A DNA stretch of 64,000 nucleotides from assembly GCF_016703145.1 (NCBI RefSeq), contig NZ_JADJCO010000005.1, forward strand, positions 62,001 to 126,000. The letters run 5' to 3'. A program made the translations under genes and the position numbers. Below, piece after piece: positions 1-8,858 of this stretch. The notes beneath the pieces were generated by a model. That model was not told where the DNA came from. It worked only from the letters and a program-made list of their open reading frames with translations, and searched no databases. This DNA comes from Ottowia sp. GTDB lineage: Bacteria > Pseudomonadota > Gammaproteobacteria > Burkholderiales > Burkholderiaceae_C. Position 1 is the first letter of the stretch, and each line of letters starts with the position of its first letter.

Positions 1-365
1 AGGCCGCCGCCCGCCACCCCGATCCACAGCGCATGCACCGCCAGGGCGTTGGCCCGCTCGGTCTGGCCGGCGCCCAGGGCGCGGCTGATGGTGGACGACA
101 CGCTGCTGCCCATGGCGCCCGCCGACAGCATGGACTGCATCATGACCATGGGAAACACCAGCGCCAGGCCGGCCAGCGCGCCGGAGCCGAACCGGCCGAC
201 GTAGATGGTTTCCGACACGCTGGCCAGCGCCGCCGCCAGCAGGGCGCCCATGTTGGGCAGGGCAAAGCGCACCAGCAGGGGCAGCACCGGCGCGGTGATC
301 AGCGTTTGCGTGCGGTCTGCCGCGGCAGCCTGGGCCGGGCCGGCGGTGGAAGAAGCGGATGGCAT
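1..365 (-). CDS. MATE family multidrug efflux transporter, N-terminal part
   Basis: The reverse strand from the ATG at 365 encodes about 121 residues and runs off the left edge of the window. After a short polar N-terminus (residues 1-25) it has hydrophobic segments containing LVRFALPNMGALLAAALA, then ETIYVGRFGSGALAGLAL and a MGSSVSSTISRALGAG stretch. This pattern (inward helix, xxYVGxxG, SRALGAG) is typical of the first two to three helices of MATE antiporters, which export cationic drugs using a Na+ or H+ gradient. It is divergent from a MarR regulator with a palindrome in the 60-bp gap, so it is probably the regulator's target. The substrate cannot be told. Confidence 0.85.
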   Translation of the reverse strand, partial: MPSASSTAGPAQAAAADRTQTLITAPVLPLLVRFALPNMGALLAAALASVSETIYVGRFGSGALAGLALVFPMVMMQSMLSAGAMGSSVSSTISRALGAGQTERANALAVHALWIGVAGGG

Positions 366-405
366 GCGGTATCCTCGGTTCTGGAGTTCTTTGTATCTGC
401 AACGA

Positions 406-417
406 TTGTATATACAA
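406..417. promoter_or_regulatory. 12-bp perfect palindrome, candidate MarR operator
   Basis: The sequence ttgtatatacaa is a perfect dyad in the short AT-rich gap between the MATE gene (starts at 365, leftward) and the MarR gene (starts at 426, rightward). MarR dimers commonly bind such dyads and repress both divergent genes. A second ttgtat half-site lies at 391-396. Operator function is inferred. Confidence 0.5.
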
Positions 418-425
418 ATAAAGCG

Positions 426-890
426 ATGGCCCACACGTCCGCATCACCCCAGGGGTGTACCTATTTCAAGCTGCGGCAACTGCTGCGCAGCGTGTCGCGC
501 CTGTACGACGCCGAGATCGGCCAGGCCGGGCTCAAGGGCACGCAGTTCTCGCTGCTGGGGTACGTGCTGGCGCTGGGGCCCGTCAACCCCGGCGAACTGG
601 CCGAGCGCATGGGCCTGGACGGCTCCACGCTGACGCGCAACCTGCGCCTGCTGCAGGAGCAGGGCTGGGTGCGCCAGGGGCCCGGCGCCAACGCGCGCGA
701 GCGGCGGGTGGAGATCACGCCCGAAGGCCAGGCCAAGCACGCCGAGGCCCGGGTGCACTGGAAGCGCGCCCAGCAGACGCTCAACCAGGTCCTGGAGCCT
801 GGCGAGGTGGCGCACCTGCACGCCGCCATGGACCGCGCGCAAGCCCTGCTACACGACCGGGAACACGGCGGCGCCGACCCGGCCGCCTGA
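426..890 (+). CDS. MarR family winged-helix transcriptional regulator
   Basis: This 154-residue protein has the usual MarR size. The N-terminal dimerisation helix (LRQLLRSVSRLYD) is followed by LKGTQFSLLGYVLALGPVNP, a winged-helix recognition region near residues 60-85 (ELAERMGLDGSTLTRNLRLL), and a wing with basic residues (GANARERRVEITPEG). The reading frame stays open upstream, but the ATG at 426 lies just after the AT-rich divergent promoter region, and translation upstream of it is low-complexity shadow sequence. It probably represses itself and the adjacent MATE pump, being released by a small aromatic ligand as in other MarR proteins. Confidence 0.88.
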   Translation: MAHTSASPQGCTYFKLRQLLRSVSRLYDAEIGQAGLKGTQFSLLGYVLALGPVNPGELAERMGLDGSTLTRNLRLLQEQGWVRQGPGANARERRVEITPEGQAKHAEARVHWKRAQQTLNQVLEPGEVAHLHAAMDRAQALLHDREHGGADPAA

Positions 891-920
891 CGCGCGCCAC
901 CGGGCGGGCACAATGCCGCC

Positions 921-3725
921 ATGCAAGAAACCGCCCCCGAAGCAGCCCCTTCCACCCCCGCGCCGGACGCGCCACCGCGCCCCCTGTTGCTGCTGGTCGA
1001 TGGTTCCAGCTACCTGTACCGCGCCTACCACGCCCTGCCCGACCTGCGCGCCAACCCGGGCGATCCGGCGAGCCAGCCCACCGGCGCCATCCGCGGCATG
1101 ATCAACATGCTGACCGCCCTGCGCAAGGACTACCCGCACGCGCAGTACGCCGCCTGCGTGTTCGACGCCTCGGGCCCCACCTTCCGCGACGCCATCTACC
1201 CCCGCTACAAGGCGCAGCGCGCGCCCATGCCCGACGACCTGCGCAGCCAGATCGCGCCGATCCACGAGGTGGTCGGCCTGCTGGGCTGGCGGGTGCTGGC
1301 GGTGCCCGGCGTCGAGGCCGACGACGTGATCGGCACGCTGGCCCACGCGGCCGAGGGGCAGGGCATGGAGGTCGTCGTCTCCAGCGGCGACAAGGACCTG
1401 GCGCAACTGGTGACCGAGCACGTCGCCATCATCGACACCATGAGCGGCAAGCGGCGCGACCTAGCCGGCGTGCAGGCCGAGTTCGGCGTGCCCGCCTCGC
1501 GCATGCTGGACTACCAGACCTTGGTGGGCGACGCCGTGGACAACGTGCCCGGCGTGGACAAGGTCGGCCCCAAGACCGCCGCCAAGTGGCTGGCCGAATA
1601 CGGCTCGCTCGACGCCATCGTGGCCCATGCCGGGCAGATCAAGGGCGCGGCGGGCCAGAACCTGCGCCAGGCGCTGGACTGGCTGCCCACCGGGCGCGAG
1701 CTGCTCAAGATCCGCACCGACTGCGACTTGGCGGGGCACGTCGAGGGTCTGCCAGCTATGAATTCAATAGCTGCCGGCGCAATGCAGGAGCCGGCCTTGG
1801 CCGATTTCTATGAAAAATATGGTTTCAGGACCCTGGCCAAGGGCCTGAAAAAGCCCGCGCCCGCGCCAGCCCCGGCCGCCGACCTGTTCACCGACGCGCC
1901 CGCCGCCTCGCACGCGGAAGGCGGCGGCGTGCGCTACGAGACGGTGCTGGACTGGCCCGCCTTCGACCGCTGGCTGGCCCGCATCGAGGCCGCCGAATTG
2001 ACCGCGCTCGACACCGAGACCACCTCCCTCGACGAGATGCAGGCGCGCATCGTCGGCCTCAGCTTCAGCGTGGCGCCGGGCGAGGCGGCCTACATCCCGC
2101 TGGCCCACACCGGCCCCGACGCGCCCGAGCAACTGCCCATGGACGAGGTGCTGGCGCGCCTCGCGCCCTGGCTGGAGAACCCGCGCGCGCCCAAGCTCGG
2201 CCAGCACGTCAAGTACGACCGCCACGTCTTCGCCAACCACGGCATCGAGGTGCGGGGCTACGTGCACGACACCATGCTGCAGAGCTACGTGCTGGAAGTG
2301 CACCGGCCGCATGGACTGGCCAGCCTGGCCGAGCGCCACCTCGGCCGCGGCGGCGTCAGCTACGAGGACCTGTGCGGCAAGGGCGCGCACCAGATCCCCT
2401 TCGCCCAGGTGCCGGTGGACAAGGCCGCCGAGTATTCGTGCGAGGACTCCGACCAGACGCTGGACGTGCACCTGGCGCTGTGGCCGCGCCTGGAGCAGGA
2501 CGAGCGCCTGCGCGCCATCTACGCGCTGGAGGTGCGGTGCAGCGAGGTGCTCTACCAGATCGAGCGCCACGGCGTGCTGATCGACACCGCGCTGCTGCGC
2601 AAGCAGAGCCACGAGCTGGGCCAGCGCATCGTCGCCCTGGAGCAGCAGGCGCACGAGCTGGCCGGCCAGCCCTTCAACCTGGGCTCGCCCAAGCAGATCG
2701 GCGAGATCTTCTTCAACAAGCTCGGCCTGCCCGTGGTCAAGAAGACCGCCACCGGCGCCCCCAGCACCGACGAGGAGGTGCTGGAGAAGCTGGCCGAGGA
2801 CTACCCGCTGCCCGCCCGCATCCTGGAGCACCGGGGCCTGTCCAAGCTCAAGGGCACCTACACCGACAAGCTGCCGCAGATGGTGGACGCTGGCGGGCGC
2901 GTGCACACGCACTACGCGCAGGCCGTGGCCGTCACCGGGCGGCTGTCCAGCAACGACCCCAACCTGCAGAACATTCCCGTGCGCACCACCGAGGGCCGGC
3001 GCATCCGCGAGGCCTTCATCGCGCCGCCCGGCCACGCCATCGTGAGCTGCGATTACAGCCAGATCGAGCTGCGCATCATGGCCCACCTGTCGGGCGACGC
3101 GGCCCTGCTCAAGGCCTTCGCCGACGGCCTGGACGTGCACCGCGCCACCGCCGCCGAGGTGTTCGGCGTCGCGCCCGACCAGGTGAGCAGCGAGCAGCGG
3201 CGCTACGCCAAGGTCATCAACTTCGGGCTGATCTACGGCATGAGCAGCTACGGCCTGGCGCGCAACTTAGGCATCGACAACACCGCCGCGCGCAACTACA
3301 TCGAGCGTTACTTCGAGCGCTACCCGGGCGTGCGGCGCTACATGGACCAGACCGTGGCCTTCGCGCGCGAACACGGCTACGTCGAAACCGTCTTTGGCCG
3401 GCGCCTGACCCTGCCGGAGATCAAGGGCGGCAACGGCCCGCGCCGCGCCGCGGCCGAACGCCAGGCCATCAATGCGCCGATGCAGGGCACCGCGGCCGAC
3501 CTGATCAAGAAGAGCATGGTCGCGGTGCAGCAGGCGCTGGAAGCCGAAGGCCGCGCCAGCCGCATCATCATGCAGGTGCACGACGAACTGGTGCTGGAAG
3601 TGCCCGAGGCGGAGATCGACTGGGTGACGGCCGAAGTGCCTCGCCTGATGGCCGGCGTGGCCGCCCTCCAGGTGCCGCTGGTGGCCGAGGTCGGCGTGGG
3701 GCCGAACTGGGAGCAGGCGCATTGA
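921..3725 (+). CDS. polA: DNA polymerase I
   Basis: This 934-residue protein matches full-length PolA, which removes RNA primers and fills gaps in replication and repair. The 5'-3' nuclease domain covers roughly residues 20-300 (LLLVDGSSYLYRAYHALPDL; YQTLVGDAVDNVPGV). The 3'-5' exonuclease domain, about 340-510, keeps the DxE pair in LDTETTSLDE near residue 362, so proofreading is probably active. The polymerase domain has motif A (DYSQIELRIMAHLSGD, about 710), motif B (RRYAKVINFGLIYGMSSYG, about 757) and motif C (VHDELVLEV, about 886). A dispersed palindromic repeat lies in frame in the linker between the nuclease and exonuclease domains. A MITE-like element begins at the stop codon. Confidence 0.97.
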   Translation: MQETAPEAAPSTPAPDAPPRPLLLLVDGSSYLYRAYHALPDLRANPGDPASQPTGAIRGMINMLTALRKDYPHAQYAACVFDASGPTFRDAIYPRYKAQRAPMPDDLRSQIAPIHEVVGLLGWRVLAVPGVEADDVIGTLAHAAEGQGMEVVVSSGDKDLAQLVTEHVAIIDTMSGKRRDLAGVQAEFGVPASRMLDYQTLVGDAVDNVPGVDKVGPKTAAKWLAEYGSLDAIVAHAGQIKGAAGQNLRQALDWLPTGRELLKIRTDCDLAGHVEGLPAMNSIAAGAMQEPALADFYEKYGFRTLAKGLKKPAPAPAPAADLFTDAPAASHAEGGGVRYETVLDWPAFDRWLARIEAAELTALDTETTSLDEMQARIVGLSFSVAPGEAAYIPLAHTGPDAPEQLPMDEVLARLAPWLENPRAPKLGQHVKYDRHVFANHGIEVRGYVHDTMLQSYVLEVHRPHGLASLAERHLGRGGVSYEDLCGKGAHQIPFAQVPVDKAAEYSCEDSDQTLDVHLALWPRLEQDERLRAIYALEVRCSEVLYQIERHGVLIDTALLRKQSHELGQRIVALEQQAHELAGQPFNLGSPKQIGEIFFNKLGLPVVKKTATGAPSTDEEVLEKLAEDYPLPARILEHRGLSKLKGTYTDKLPQMVDAGGRVHTHYAQAVAVTGRLSSNDPNLQNIPVRTTEGRRIREAFIAPPGHAIVSCDYSQIELRIMAHLSGDAALLKAFADGLDVHRATAAEVFGVAPDQVSSEQRRYAKVINFGLIYGMSSYGLARNLGIDNTAARNYIERYFERYPGVRRYMDQTVAFAREHGYVETVFGRRLTLPEIKGGNGPRRAAAERQAINAPMQGTAADLIKKSMVAVQQALEAEGRASRIIMQVHDELVLEVPEAEIDWVTAEVPRLMAGVAALQVPLVAEVGVGPNWEQAH
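1754..1815 (+). repeat. Dispersed palindrome-plus-tail repeat, copy within polA
   Basis: The AT-rich dyad agctatgaattcaatagct is followed by a GC-rich tail with gccggcgcaatg and ttggccgatttc, the same architecture as a dozen intergenic copies in this window. Here it is read through in frame and encodes part of the linker between the 5' nuclease and 3'-5' exonuclease domains of DNA polymerase I (AMNSIAAGAMQEP). Confidence 0.7.
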
Positions 3726-3963
3726 GCCTAGAAACGGCAGTTGACCGCGCTCGCTATCGTCAGGAGCGCCGCATGAACACTGACTTCGCCGCTTCAACGA
3801 CCCGCACCTGTTGGGTGAGAGCGCTACGCACCCGCCAGCACCGCGCTCGCCGCGCCATGCGGCGTTGCTCGTCCTTGCAGGCATCAGCCTGCCGCGTCCT
3901 CGCGCCTTGCCTGCCACGCCGATCACGGCACTGGCGGGCGCGTTCAACTGCCGTTTCTAGGCT
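3725..3963. repeat. MITE-like element with 26-bp terminal inverted repeats, copy 1
   Basis: The left end at 3725-3750 (agcctagaaacggcagttga and on) and the right end at 3938-3963 are inverted repeats with one mismatch in 26. The 239-bp element starts on the last base of the polA stop codon, and TGA occurs on both outer sides of the gcc...ggc termini, a possible 3-bp target duplication. Near the right end, gcctgccacgccg / cggcactggcgggc forms a second, nested hairpin. It carries no convincing gene. A shorter relative lies at 45195-45320. It is either a non-autonomous mobile element or a structured RNA element. Confidence 0.65.
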
Positions 3964-3975
3964 GAGTGGCTTCGG

Positions 3976-4039
3976 ATTTCAGGTCAAATCGGCCTGAAGC
4001 CCGCGCCAGATATATGCTGAAAGCTATTGAATAAATAGC
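3976..4039 (-). repeat. Dispersed palindrome-plus-tail repeat, intergenic copy
   Basis: On the reverse strand the dyad gctatttattcaatagc is followed by a tail with ggcgcgggcttcaggccga and ending tgacctgaaat. It lies directly downstream of the MITE-like element and upstream of the terminator hairpin of the YWTD gene. Confidence 0.75.
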
Positions 4040-4040
4040 A

Positions 4041-4066
4041 AACGAGGTGGCCTGGGCCACCTCGTT
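4041..4066. terminator. Strong 12-bp stem hairpin, probable terminator
   Basis: The arms aacgaggtggcc and ggccacctcgtt are perfectly complementary with a two-base spacer. The hairpin sits about 20 bp past the stop codon of the leftward YWTD gene. On the reverse strand it is followed by tgctatttatt rather than a clean T run. It may terminate both that operon and readthrough from polA. Confidence 0.65.
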
Positions 4067-4084
4067 CACGTTGGGGGACGGGGC

Positions 4085-4993
4085 TCAGGCCCGCAGGTAG
4101 GCCAGGCCGGTCAGCCGGCCCTTGCCTTCGTAGACGACCTGGCCTTCGCCCGGACGGTAGAGGTCGGCCACCTGCACCGCGCCGCCAATCAGTTCGGTGA
4201 TGAAGGCGCGGCGGTTGGGCAGGTCCAGCGCCAGGCCAATGGCCTCGCGCAGGTTCGACAGCAGGATCTCGTGGTCCACCGCCTTGCCGTCGCGGACCTT
4301 GGCGCGGTTGAGCGTGTTGCCCTTGGGCGGGTCGCCCCGGTCGGTCCAGTAGAGGGTGTCGGTCTGCTCGTCCCAGTCCAGGTCGATGGGCTCGGGCAGC
4401 TCGCCCAGCAGCGTCTCGATGTCGGTGCGGCGGGCCGGGTCGGCGCCGGCGGGCAGCGCCAGCGGCGCGCGCACGATGCGGCCTTCGTTGCCGTTGGGCT
4501 TGCCCTTCAGCGTCCAGTAGATGTAGCCGCCCTTGGCATCGACGGCGACACCCACGCAGTGCCGCGTGGGGTCGGTCCGGTCCTCGCCGGCGCCGGTCTG
4601 CACCAGCGTCGTCAGGTCCGAGCCGTCGGGGCGGCAGCTCATCACGCGCATGCCCTCGCGGTCGCACCAGTAGAGGCGGCGAGTGTGCTCGTTGAAGGTG
4701 ATCTGCTTGCCCGTGGTGAAGCTGCCGACGGGCACGATCACCTGGCGGTCGCTGCCGTCGTAGTTGCAGCGCTCGACGTGGCCGTCGTTCTCCCAGTAGT
4801 CCTCGCCCACGCGCACGAGGCCCATGTAGCTGATGAAGATGTGCCGGCCCACCGGATCGACGGCCACGCCGTCGGGAGCGGATTCCAGGCCCTCGGCGAG
4901 GGTCTGGAGGTCGGTGCCGTCGGTGCCCATGGACATCACGCGGGATACCCTGCCCAGGCTCAGGAAGATCAGGCGGTCGGAATTGGTGCTCAC
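4085..4993 (-). CDS. YWTD-repeat beta-propeller protein (LDL-receptor-like)
   Basis: The 302-residue protein has repeated blades with YWTD-like strands: RRLYWCDREGMRVMS, GYIYWTLKGKPNGNEGRI and DTLYWTDRGDPPKGNTLNRA, plus the recurring pattern GVAVDPVGRHIFIS. This identifies a six-bladed YWTD/NHL-type propeller, a fold used for binding or for sugar-lactone-type hydrolysis; no function can be assigned. No signal peptide is seen, so it is probably cytosolic. It is the third gene of a leftward run pepN-fbp-this gene, 48 bp after fbp, and ends at a strong hairpin. Confidence 0.8.
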   Translation of the reverse strand: MSTNSDRLIFLSLGRVSRVMSMGTDGTDLQTLAEGLESAPDGVAVDPVGRHIFISYMGLVRVGEDYWENDGHVERCNYDGSDRQVIVPVGSFTTGKQITFNEHTRRLYWCDREGMRVMSCRPDGSDLTTLVQTGAGEDRTDPTRHCVGVAVDAKGGYIYWTLKGKPNGNEGRIVRAPLALPAGADPARRTDIETLLGELPEPIDLDWDEQTDTLYWTDRGDPPKGNTLNRAKVRDGKAVDHEILLSNLREAIGLALDLPNRRAFITELIGGAVQVADLYRPGEGQVVYEGKGRLTGLAYLRA

Positions 4994-5041
4994 TTGGTTT
5001 TGTCTCCGGAAGGATGTGTGGTTGCGGGCGCGGGATTCAGG

Positions 5042-6064
5042 TCAGGCCGCAGGCGCCGCCTCGCGATGGTAGCGCGTCACGCGCTCGACCTCGTTCCTGC
5101 TGCCCAGGATCACGCTCACGCGCTCGTGCAGCTGGCGGGGCTGCACGTCGAGGATGCGCTCGCGGCCGTTGGTGGCGGCGCCGCCGGCCTGCTCGACCAG
5201 CCAGCCCATGGGGTTGGCCTCGTACATCAGGCGCAGCTTGCCGGGCTTGTGGGGCTCGCGCTTGTCCCAGGGGTACATGAAGATGCCGCCGCGCGTCAGG
5301 ATGCGGTGCACGTCGGCGACCATGCTGGCGATCCAGCGCATGTTGAAGTCCTTGCCGCGCGGGCCTTCACGGCCCGCCAGGCATTCGTCGACGTAGCGCC
5401 TGACGGGCTCGTCCCAGTGGCGCATGTTGCTCATGTTGATGGCGAATTCCTGGGTGTCCTCGGGAATGCGCAGGCCCTCGCGCGTGAGCACGAAGCTGCC
5501 CTGCTCGCGGTCGAGCGTGAACACGTCCACGCCGTCGCCGACGGTAAGCACCAGCGTGGTCTGCGGGCCGTAGACGCAGTAGCCGGCGGCCACCTGCTGG
5601 CGGCCGGGCTGCAGGAAGTCCTGCTCCTCCACGCCGCGGTCGTCGTCGGGCATCTTCAGCACGCTGAAGATGGTGCCAATGCTGACGTTGACGTCGATGT
5701 TGCTGGAGCCGTCCAGCGGATCGAACAGCAGCAGGTATTCGCCCTGCGGGTAGCGGTTGGGCACGACGTAGATGCCTTCCATCTCTTCCGAGGCCATCGC
5801 CGCCAGGTGGCCGCCCCATTCGTTGGCCTCGATCAGCACCTCGTTGGCGATGATGTCCAGCTTCTTCTGCACTTCGCCCTGCACGTTCTCGCTGCCGGCG
5901 CTGCCGAGCACGCCGCCCAGCGCGCCCTTGTTGACGGCGTGGCTGATGCTCTTGCAGGCGCGCGCCACCACCTCCAGCAGCAGGCGCAGCTGGCCGGGGA
6001 TGTGGCCGTCGACGCGCTGCTTCTCGACCAGGTGGCGGGTGAGGGAGATGCGGGTGTTCTTCAT
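5042..6064 (-). CDS. fbp: Class 1 fructose-1,6-bisphosphatase
   Basis: The 340-residue protein hydrolyses fructose-1,6-bisphosphate to fructose-6-phosphate in gluconeogenesis. The metal-binding signature is complete: EE in AMASEEMEGIY and LLLFDPLDGSSNIDVNVS around residues 110-130. The substrate-binding region has SMVADVHRILTRGGIFMYP and GKLRLMYEANPMGWLVEQAGG. The ATG at 6064 lies five bases after the pepN stop, implying co-transcription. Length and motifs are normal for the bacterial class 1 enzyme. Confidence 0.97.
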   Translation of the reverse strand: MKNTRISLTRHLVEKQRVDGHIPGQLRLLLEVVARACKSISHAVNKGALGGVLGSAGSENVQGEVQKKLDIIANEVLIEANEWGGHLAAMASEEMEGIYVVPNRYPQGEYLLLFDPLDGSSNIDVNVSIGTIFSVLKMPDDDRGVEEQDFLQPGRQQVAAGYCVYGPQTTLVLTVGDGVDVFTLDREQGSFVLTREGLRIPEDTQEFAINMSNMRHWDEPVRRYVDECLAGREGPRGKDFNMRWIASMVADVHRILTRGGIFMYPWDKREPHKPGKLRLMYEANPMGWLVEQAGGAATNGRERILDVQPRQLHERVSVILGSRNEVERVTRYHREAAPAA

Positions 6065-6069
6065 GGTCT

Positions 6070-8775
6070 TCAGGCGCTGGTCGCGGGGGTGTCGGCGAGG
6101 GCGCGGGTGACGACCTCGCGCACGTCGTTGCTGAGATCGGCCTTGGCGGCGACGCGGGCGATGGCCTCGCGCGCGGCGCCGCGGTAGGGCTCGGCCAGGC
6201 GCGCCCAGGCGTCCATGGCGCGCGCCAGGCGGGCGGCGACCTGCGGGTTGAGGGCGTCCAGCTCCAGCACGCGGTCGGCCCAGAACAGGTAGCCGGCCGC
6301 GTCCCGGCGGTGGAAGGCGGCCGGGTTGCCGTGGCAGTAGCTGAAGATCAGGCTGCGCGCGCGGTTGGGCGTGCGCAGGCTGAAGTCGGCGTGGCGCATC
6401 AACTCGCGCACGGCGGGCAGCACGTCGCCGCCGCGGTCGGGCGCGCGCGCCTGCAGGGCGAACCACTTGTCCAGCGCCAGCGGCTCGTGGCGGAACAGCT
6501 CGTAGTAGCGCGCCAGGGCGCGGCCGGCCAGCGCGTGGCCGCCGTCCACCAGGGCGCGCAGCGCGTTCAGGCGGTCGGTCATGTTGCCGGCGGTCTTGAC
6601 GTGCTGGTAGGCCTTGCCGGGCCACACCGGGTCGCCGCTGGCGCGCGCGCCCAGGCACAGCATGCGCAGCGCCAGGCCGGCGAGGGCGCGCCGGCCGCTG
6701 GAGACGGGGTCGGGCGTGTAGGCGCCGGTGTCGGCGTTGCCCTCGTAGGCCCACTGCCAGTCGGCCTGCAGCTCGGTGGCCAGTTGCAGCTCCATCGCGT
6801 CGCGCACGGCGTGGATGCGCTGGGGGTCGGCATCGTCCAGCTGCTCGGCGATGTAGTCCTCGCCCGGCAGGGTCAGCACCAACTGCTTGAAGGCGGCGTC
6901 CAGGCCGGGGTGGCGCAGCACCGCGCGCAGGGCCTGCATGCAGGCATCGTTCAGCGGCCTGACCGGCACCGGGACTGCACCGTCAGCTATCAGATCGAGA
7001 GCAATCCGCAGGGCGAGCCGCTGCCCGGCTTCCCAGCGGTTGAAGGGGTCGCCGTCGTGCGCCAGCAGGTGCATGAACTGGTCGGGGCCGTGGCCGGCGT
7101 CCAGCTCGACGGGAGCGGAGAAGCCGCGCAGCAGCGAGGGCACGGGCTCGGCGTCGATGCCGGTGAAGACGAGGGTGGCCTCGGCCTCGGTCAGCACGAA
7201 GGTGTCGCCGCCCAGCAGAGCGCCGTCCCGCGGCGCCAGGGGCAGCGCCTGCCCGTCGGGGCCGATCAGGCCCAGGCGGATGGGGATGACGAAGGGCTGC
7301 TTGCCGGGCTGGCCCGGCGTGGGCGGGCAGCGCTGCGCCAGCGCCAGCGTGTAGGTGCGCGCGGCGGCGTCGAAGCTGCCGCGCGCCTGCACCACGGGCG
7401 TGCCGGCCTGGCTGTACCAGCGCTTGAACTGGGGCAGCAGGCGCGCCAGCTCGCTGCCGGGGCTGGCGTCGGCCATGGCCTGGGCGAAGTCGTCGCAGGT
7501 GACGGCCTGGCCGTCGTGGCGCTGGAAGTACAGCGCCATGCCGCGCCGGAAGCTGTCGCGGCCCAGCAGGGTCTGGATCATGCGCACCACCTCGGCGCCC
7601 TTCTCGTAGATGGTGGTGGTGTAGAAGTTGCTGATCTCCAGGTACTCGTCGGGCCGCACCGGGTGCGCCATGGGGCCGGCGTCCTCGGGGAACTGCGCGG
7701 CGCGCAGGGCGATGACGTTCTCGATGCGCCGCACGGCGCGCGCACTGGGGGTGCCGGCCAGGTCCTCGCTGAACTCCTGGTCGCGGAACACCGTCAGGCC
7801 TTCCTTCAGCGAGAGCTGGAACCAGTCGCGGCAGGTGACTCGGTTGCCCGTCCAGTTGTGGAAGTACTCGTGGCCGATCACGCTTTCCACCGCGTCGAAG
7901 TCGCTGTCGGTGGCGGTGGCGGGCTTGGCCAGCACGTACTTGGTGTTGAAGATGTTCAGGCCCTTGTTCTCCATGGCCCCGGCGTTGAAGTCGCTGGTGG
8001 CGACGATCATGAAGCGGTCGAGGTCGAGCGAGAGGCCGAAGCGCGCCTCGTCCCACAGCACGGAGTGGATGAGCGAGTTCATGGCGTGCTCGGTCTGGTC
8101 CAGGTCGCCCGGGCGCACGTAGACCTGCAGCAGGTGCTCGCGCCCGGCGCGCGTGGTGATGCGCTGCTCGCGCGCCACCAGCCGGCCGGCGACGACGGCG
8201 AACAGGTAGCTGGGCTTCCTGTGCGGGTCGTGCCAGGTGGCGAAGTGGCGGCCGCCTTCCAGCTCGCCTTCGCCCACCAGGTTGCCGTTGGACAGCAGCA
8301 CCGGCCAGCGCGCCTTGTCGGCGCGCAGGGTGACGGTGTAGGTGGCCATCACGTCCGGCCGGTCGAGGAAGTAGGTGATGCGGCGAAAGCCCTCGGCCTC
8401 GCACTGGGTGAAGAAGTCGCCGCCGCTCATGAACAGGCCCATGAGCCGGGTGTTCTTCTCGGGGGCGCAGGTGGTGAAGACCTCCAGGTCGAAGGGCTCG
8501 CCGCCCTCGGGCAGGTTCTCCAGCACCAGGGCGTCGCCCTCCATGCGGAAGGAGCAGCCCTGGCCGGCCAGCATCACGCGCGACAGGTTCAGCTCGTCGC
8601 CGTCGAGCCGCAGCGGCTGCGCCGGCACGTCCAGGTTGCGGCGCACGCGCATGCGGTTGAGCACCCGCGTCTTGCCCGGCTCCAGGTCGAGGGTGAGATC
8701 GACGTTGTCGATCCAGAAGGCGGGCGGGGCATAGTTCTGCCGGCGGGTGACGGCGGTGGTGTGTCCTTCACGCAT
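6070..8775 (-). CDS. pepN: Aminopeptidase N (M1 family)
   Basis: The product is a cytosolic zinc exopeptidase that trims N-terminal residues from peptides. The 901-residue reading frame has the exopeptidase motif GAMENKGLNIFN near residue 265 and the zinc site HEYFHNWTGNRVT with the distal Glu in LKEGLTVFRDQEF near residues 302-325. This matches the Escherichia coli PepN subfamily. The ATG at 8775 was preferred over the adjacent in-frame TTG. It leads a leftward operon with fbp and the YWTD protein, separated from prfB by a dispersed repeat. Confidence 0.96.
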   Translation of the reverse strand: MREGHTTAVTRRQNYAPPAFWIDNVDLTLDLEPGKTRVLNRMRVRRNLDVPAQPLRLDGDELNLSRVMLAGQGCSFRMEGDALVLENLPEGGEPFDLEVFTTCAPEKNTRLMGLFMSGGDFFTQCEAEGFRRITYFLDRPDVMATYTVTLRADKARWPVLLSNGNLVGEGELEGGRHFATWHDPHRKPSYLFAVVAGRLVAREQRITTRAGREHLLQVYVRPGDLDQTEHAMNSLIHSVLWDEARFGLSLDLDRFMIVATSDFNAGAMENKGLNIFNTKYVLAKPATATDSDFDAVESVIGHEYFHNWTGNRVTCRDWFQLSLKEGLTVFRDQEFSEDLAGTPSARAVRRIENVIALRAAQFPEDAGPMAHPVRPDEYLEISNFYTTTIYEKGAEVVRMIQTLLGRDSFRRGMALYFQRHDGQAVTCDDFAQAMADASPGSELARLLPQFKRWYSQAGTPVVQARGSFDAAARTYTLALAQRCPPTPGQPGKQPFVIPIRLGLIGPDGQALPLAPRDGALLGGDTFVLTEAEATLVFTGIDAEPVPSLLRGFSAPVELDAGHGPDQFMHLLAHDGDPFNRWEAGQRLALRIALDLIADGAVPVPVRPLNDACMQALRAVLRHPGLDAAFKQLVLTLPGEDYIAEQLDDADPQRIHAVRDAMELQLATELQADWQWAYEGNADTGAYTPDPVSSGRRALAGLALRMLCLGARASGDPVWPGKAYQHVKTAGNMTDRLNALRALVDGGHALAGRALARYYELFRHEPLALDKWFALQARAPDRGGDVLPAVRELMRHADFSLRTPNRARSLIFSYCHGNPAAFHRRDAAGYLFWADRVLELDALNPQVAARLARAMDAWARLAEPYRGAAREAIARVAAKADLSNDVREVVTRALADTPATSA

Positions 8776-8788
8776 CAAAGTATCCTTG

Positions 8789-8851
8789 CTTCAAAATCAA
8801 TAGCTACCGGATAAATACCGGTGCGGGCTGGAGGCATAAAATGCTTGAAAT
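8789..8851 (+). repeat. Dispersed palindrome-plus-tail repeat between prfB and pepN
   Basis: The half palindrome tcaaaatcaatagct is followed by accggataaataccggtgcg, ggctggaggc and the terminal atgcttgaaat. It fills almost the whole gap between the prfB stop and the pepN start. Its inner accggataaataccggt is a small hairpin. Confidence 0.7.
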
Positions 8852-8858
8852 CTGGGCA

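Noticed and set aside
2372..3997. Long overlapping open frames opposite or out of frame with polA and many other genes
   Set aside because: High GC content keeps alternative frames open. These translations are low-complexity (Arg/Ala/Gly/Pro-rich), lack family motifs and lie over well-supported genes.
6977..7005. Possible repeat core cagctatcagatcgagagca inside pepN
   Set aside because: Only a weak dyad is present and the tail is missing, and the translation is ordinary PepN sequence.
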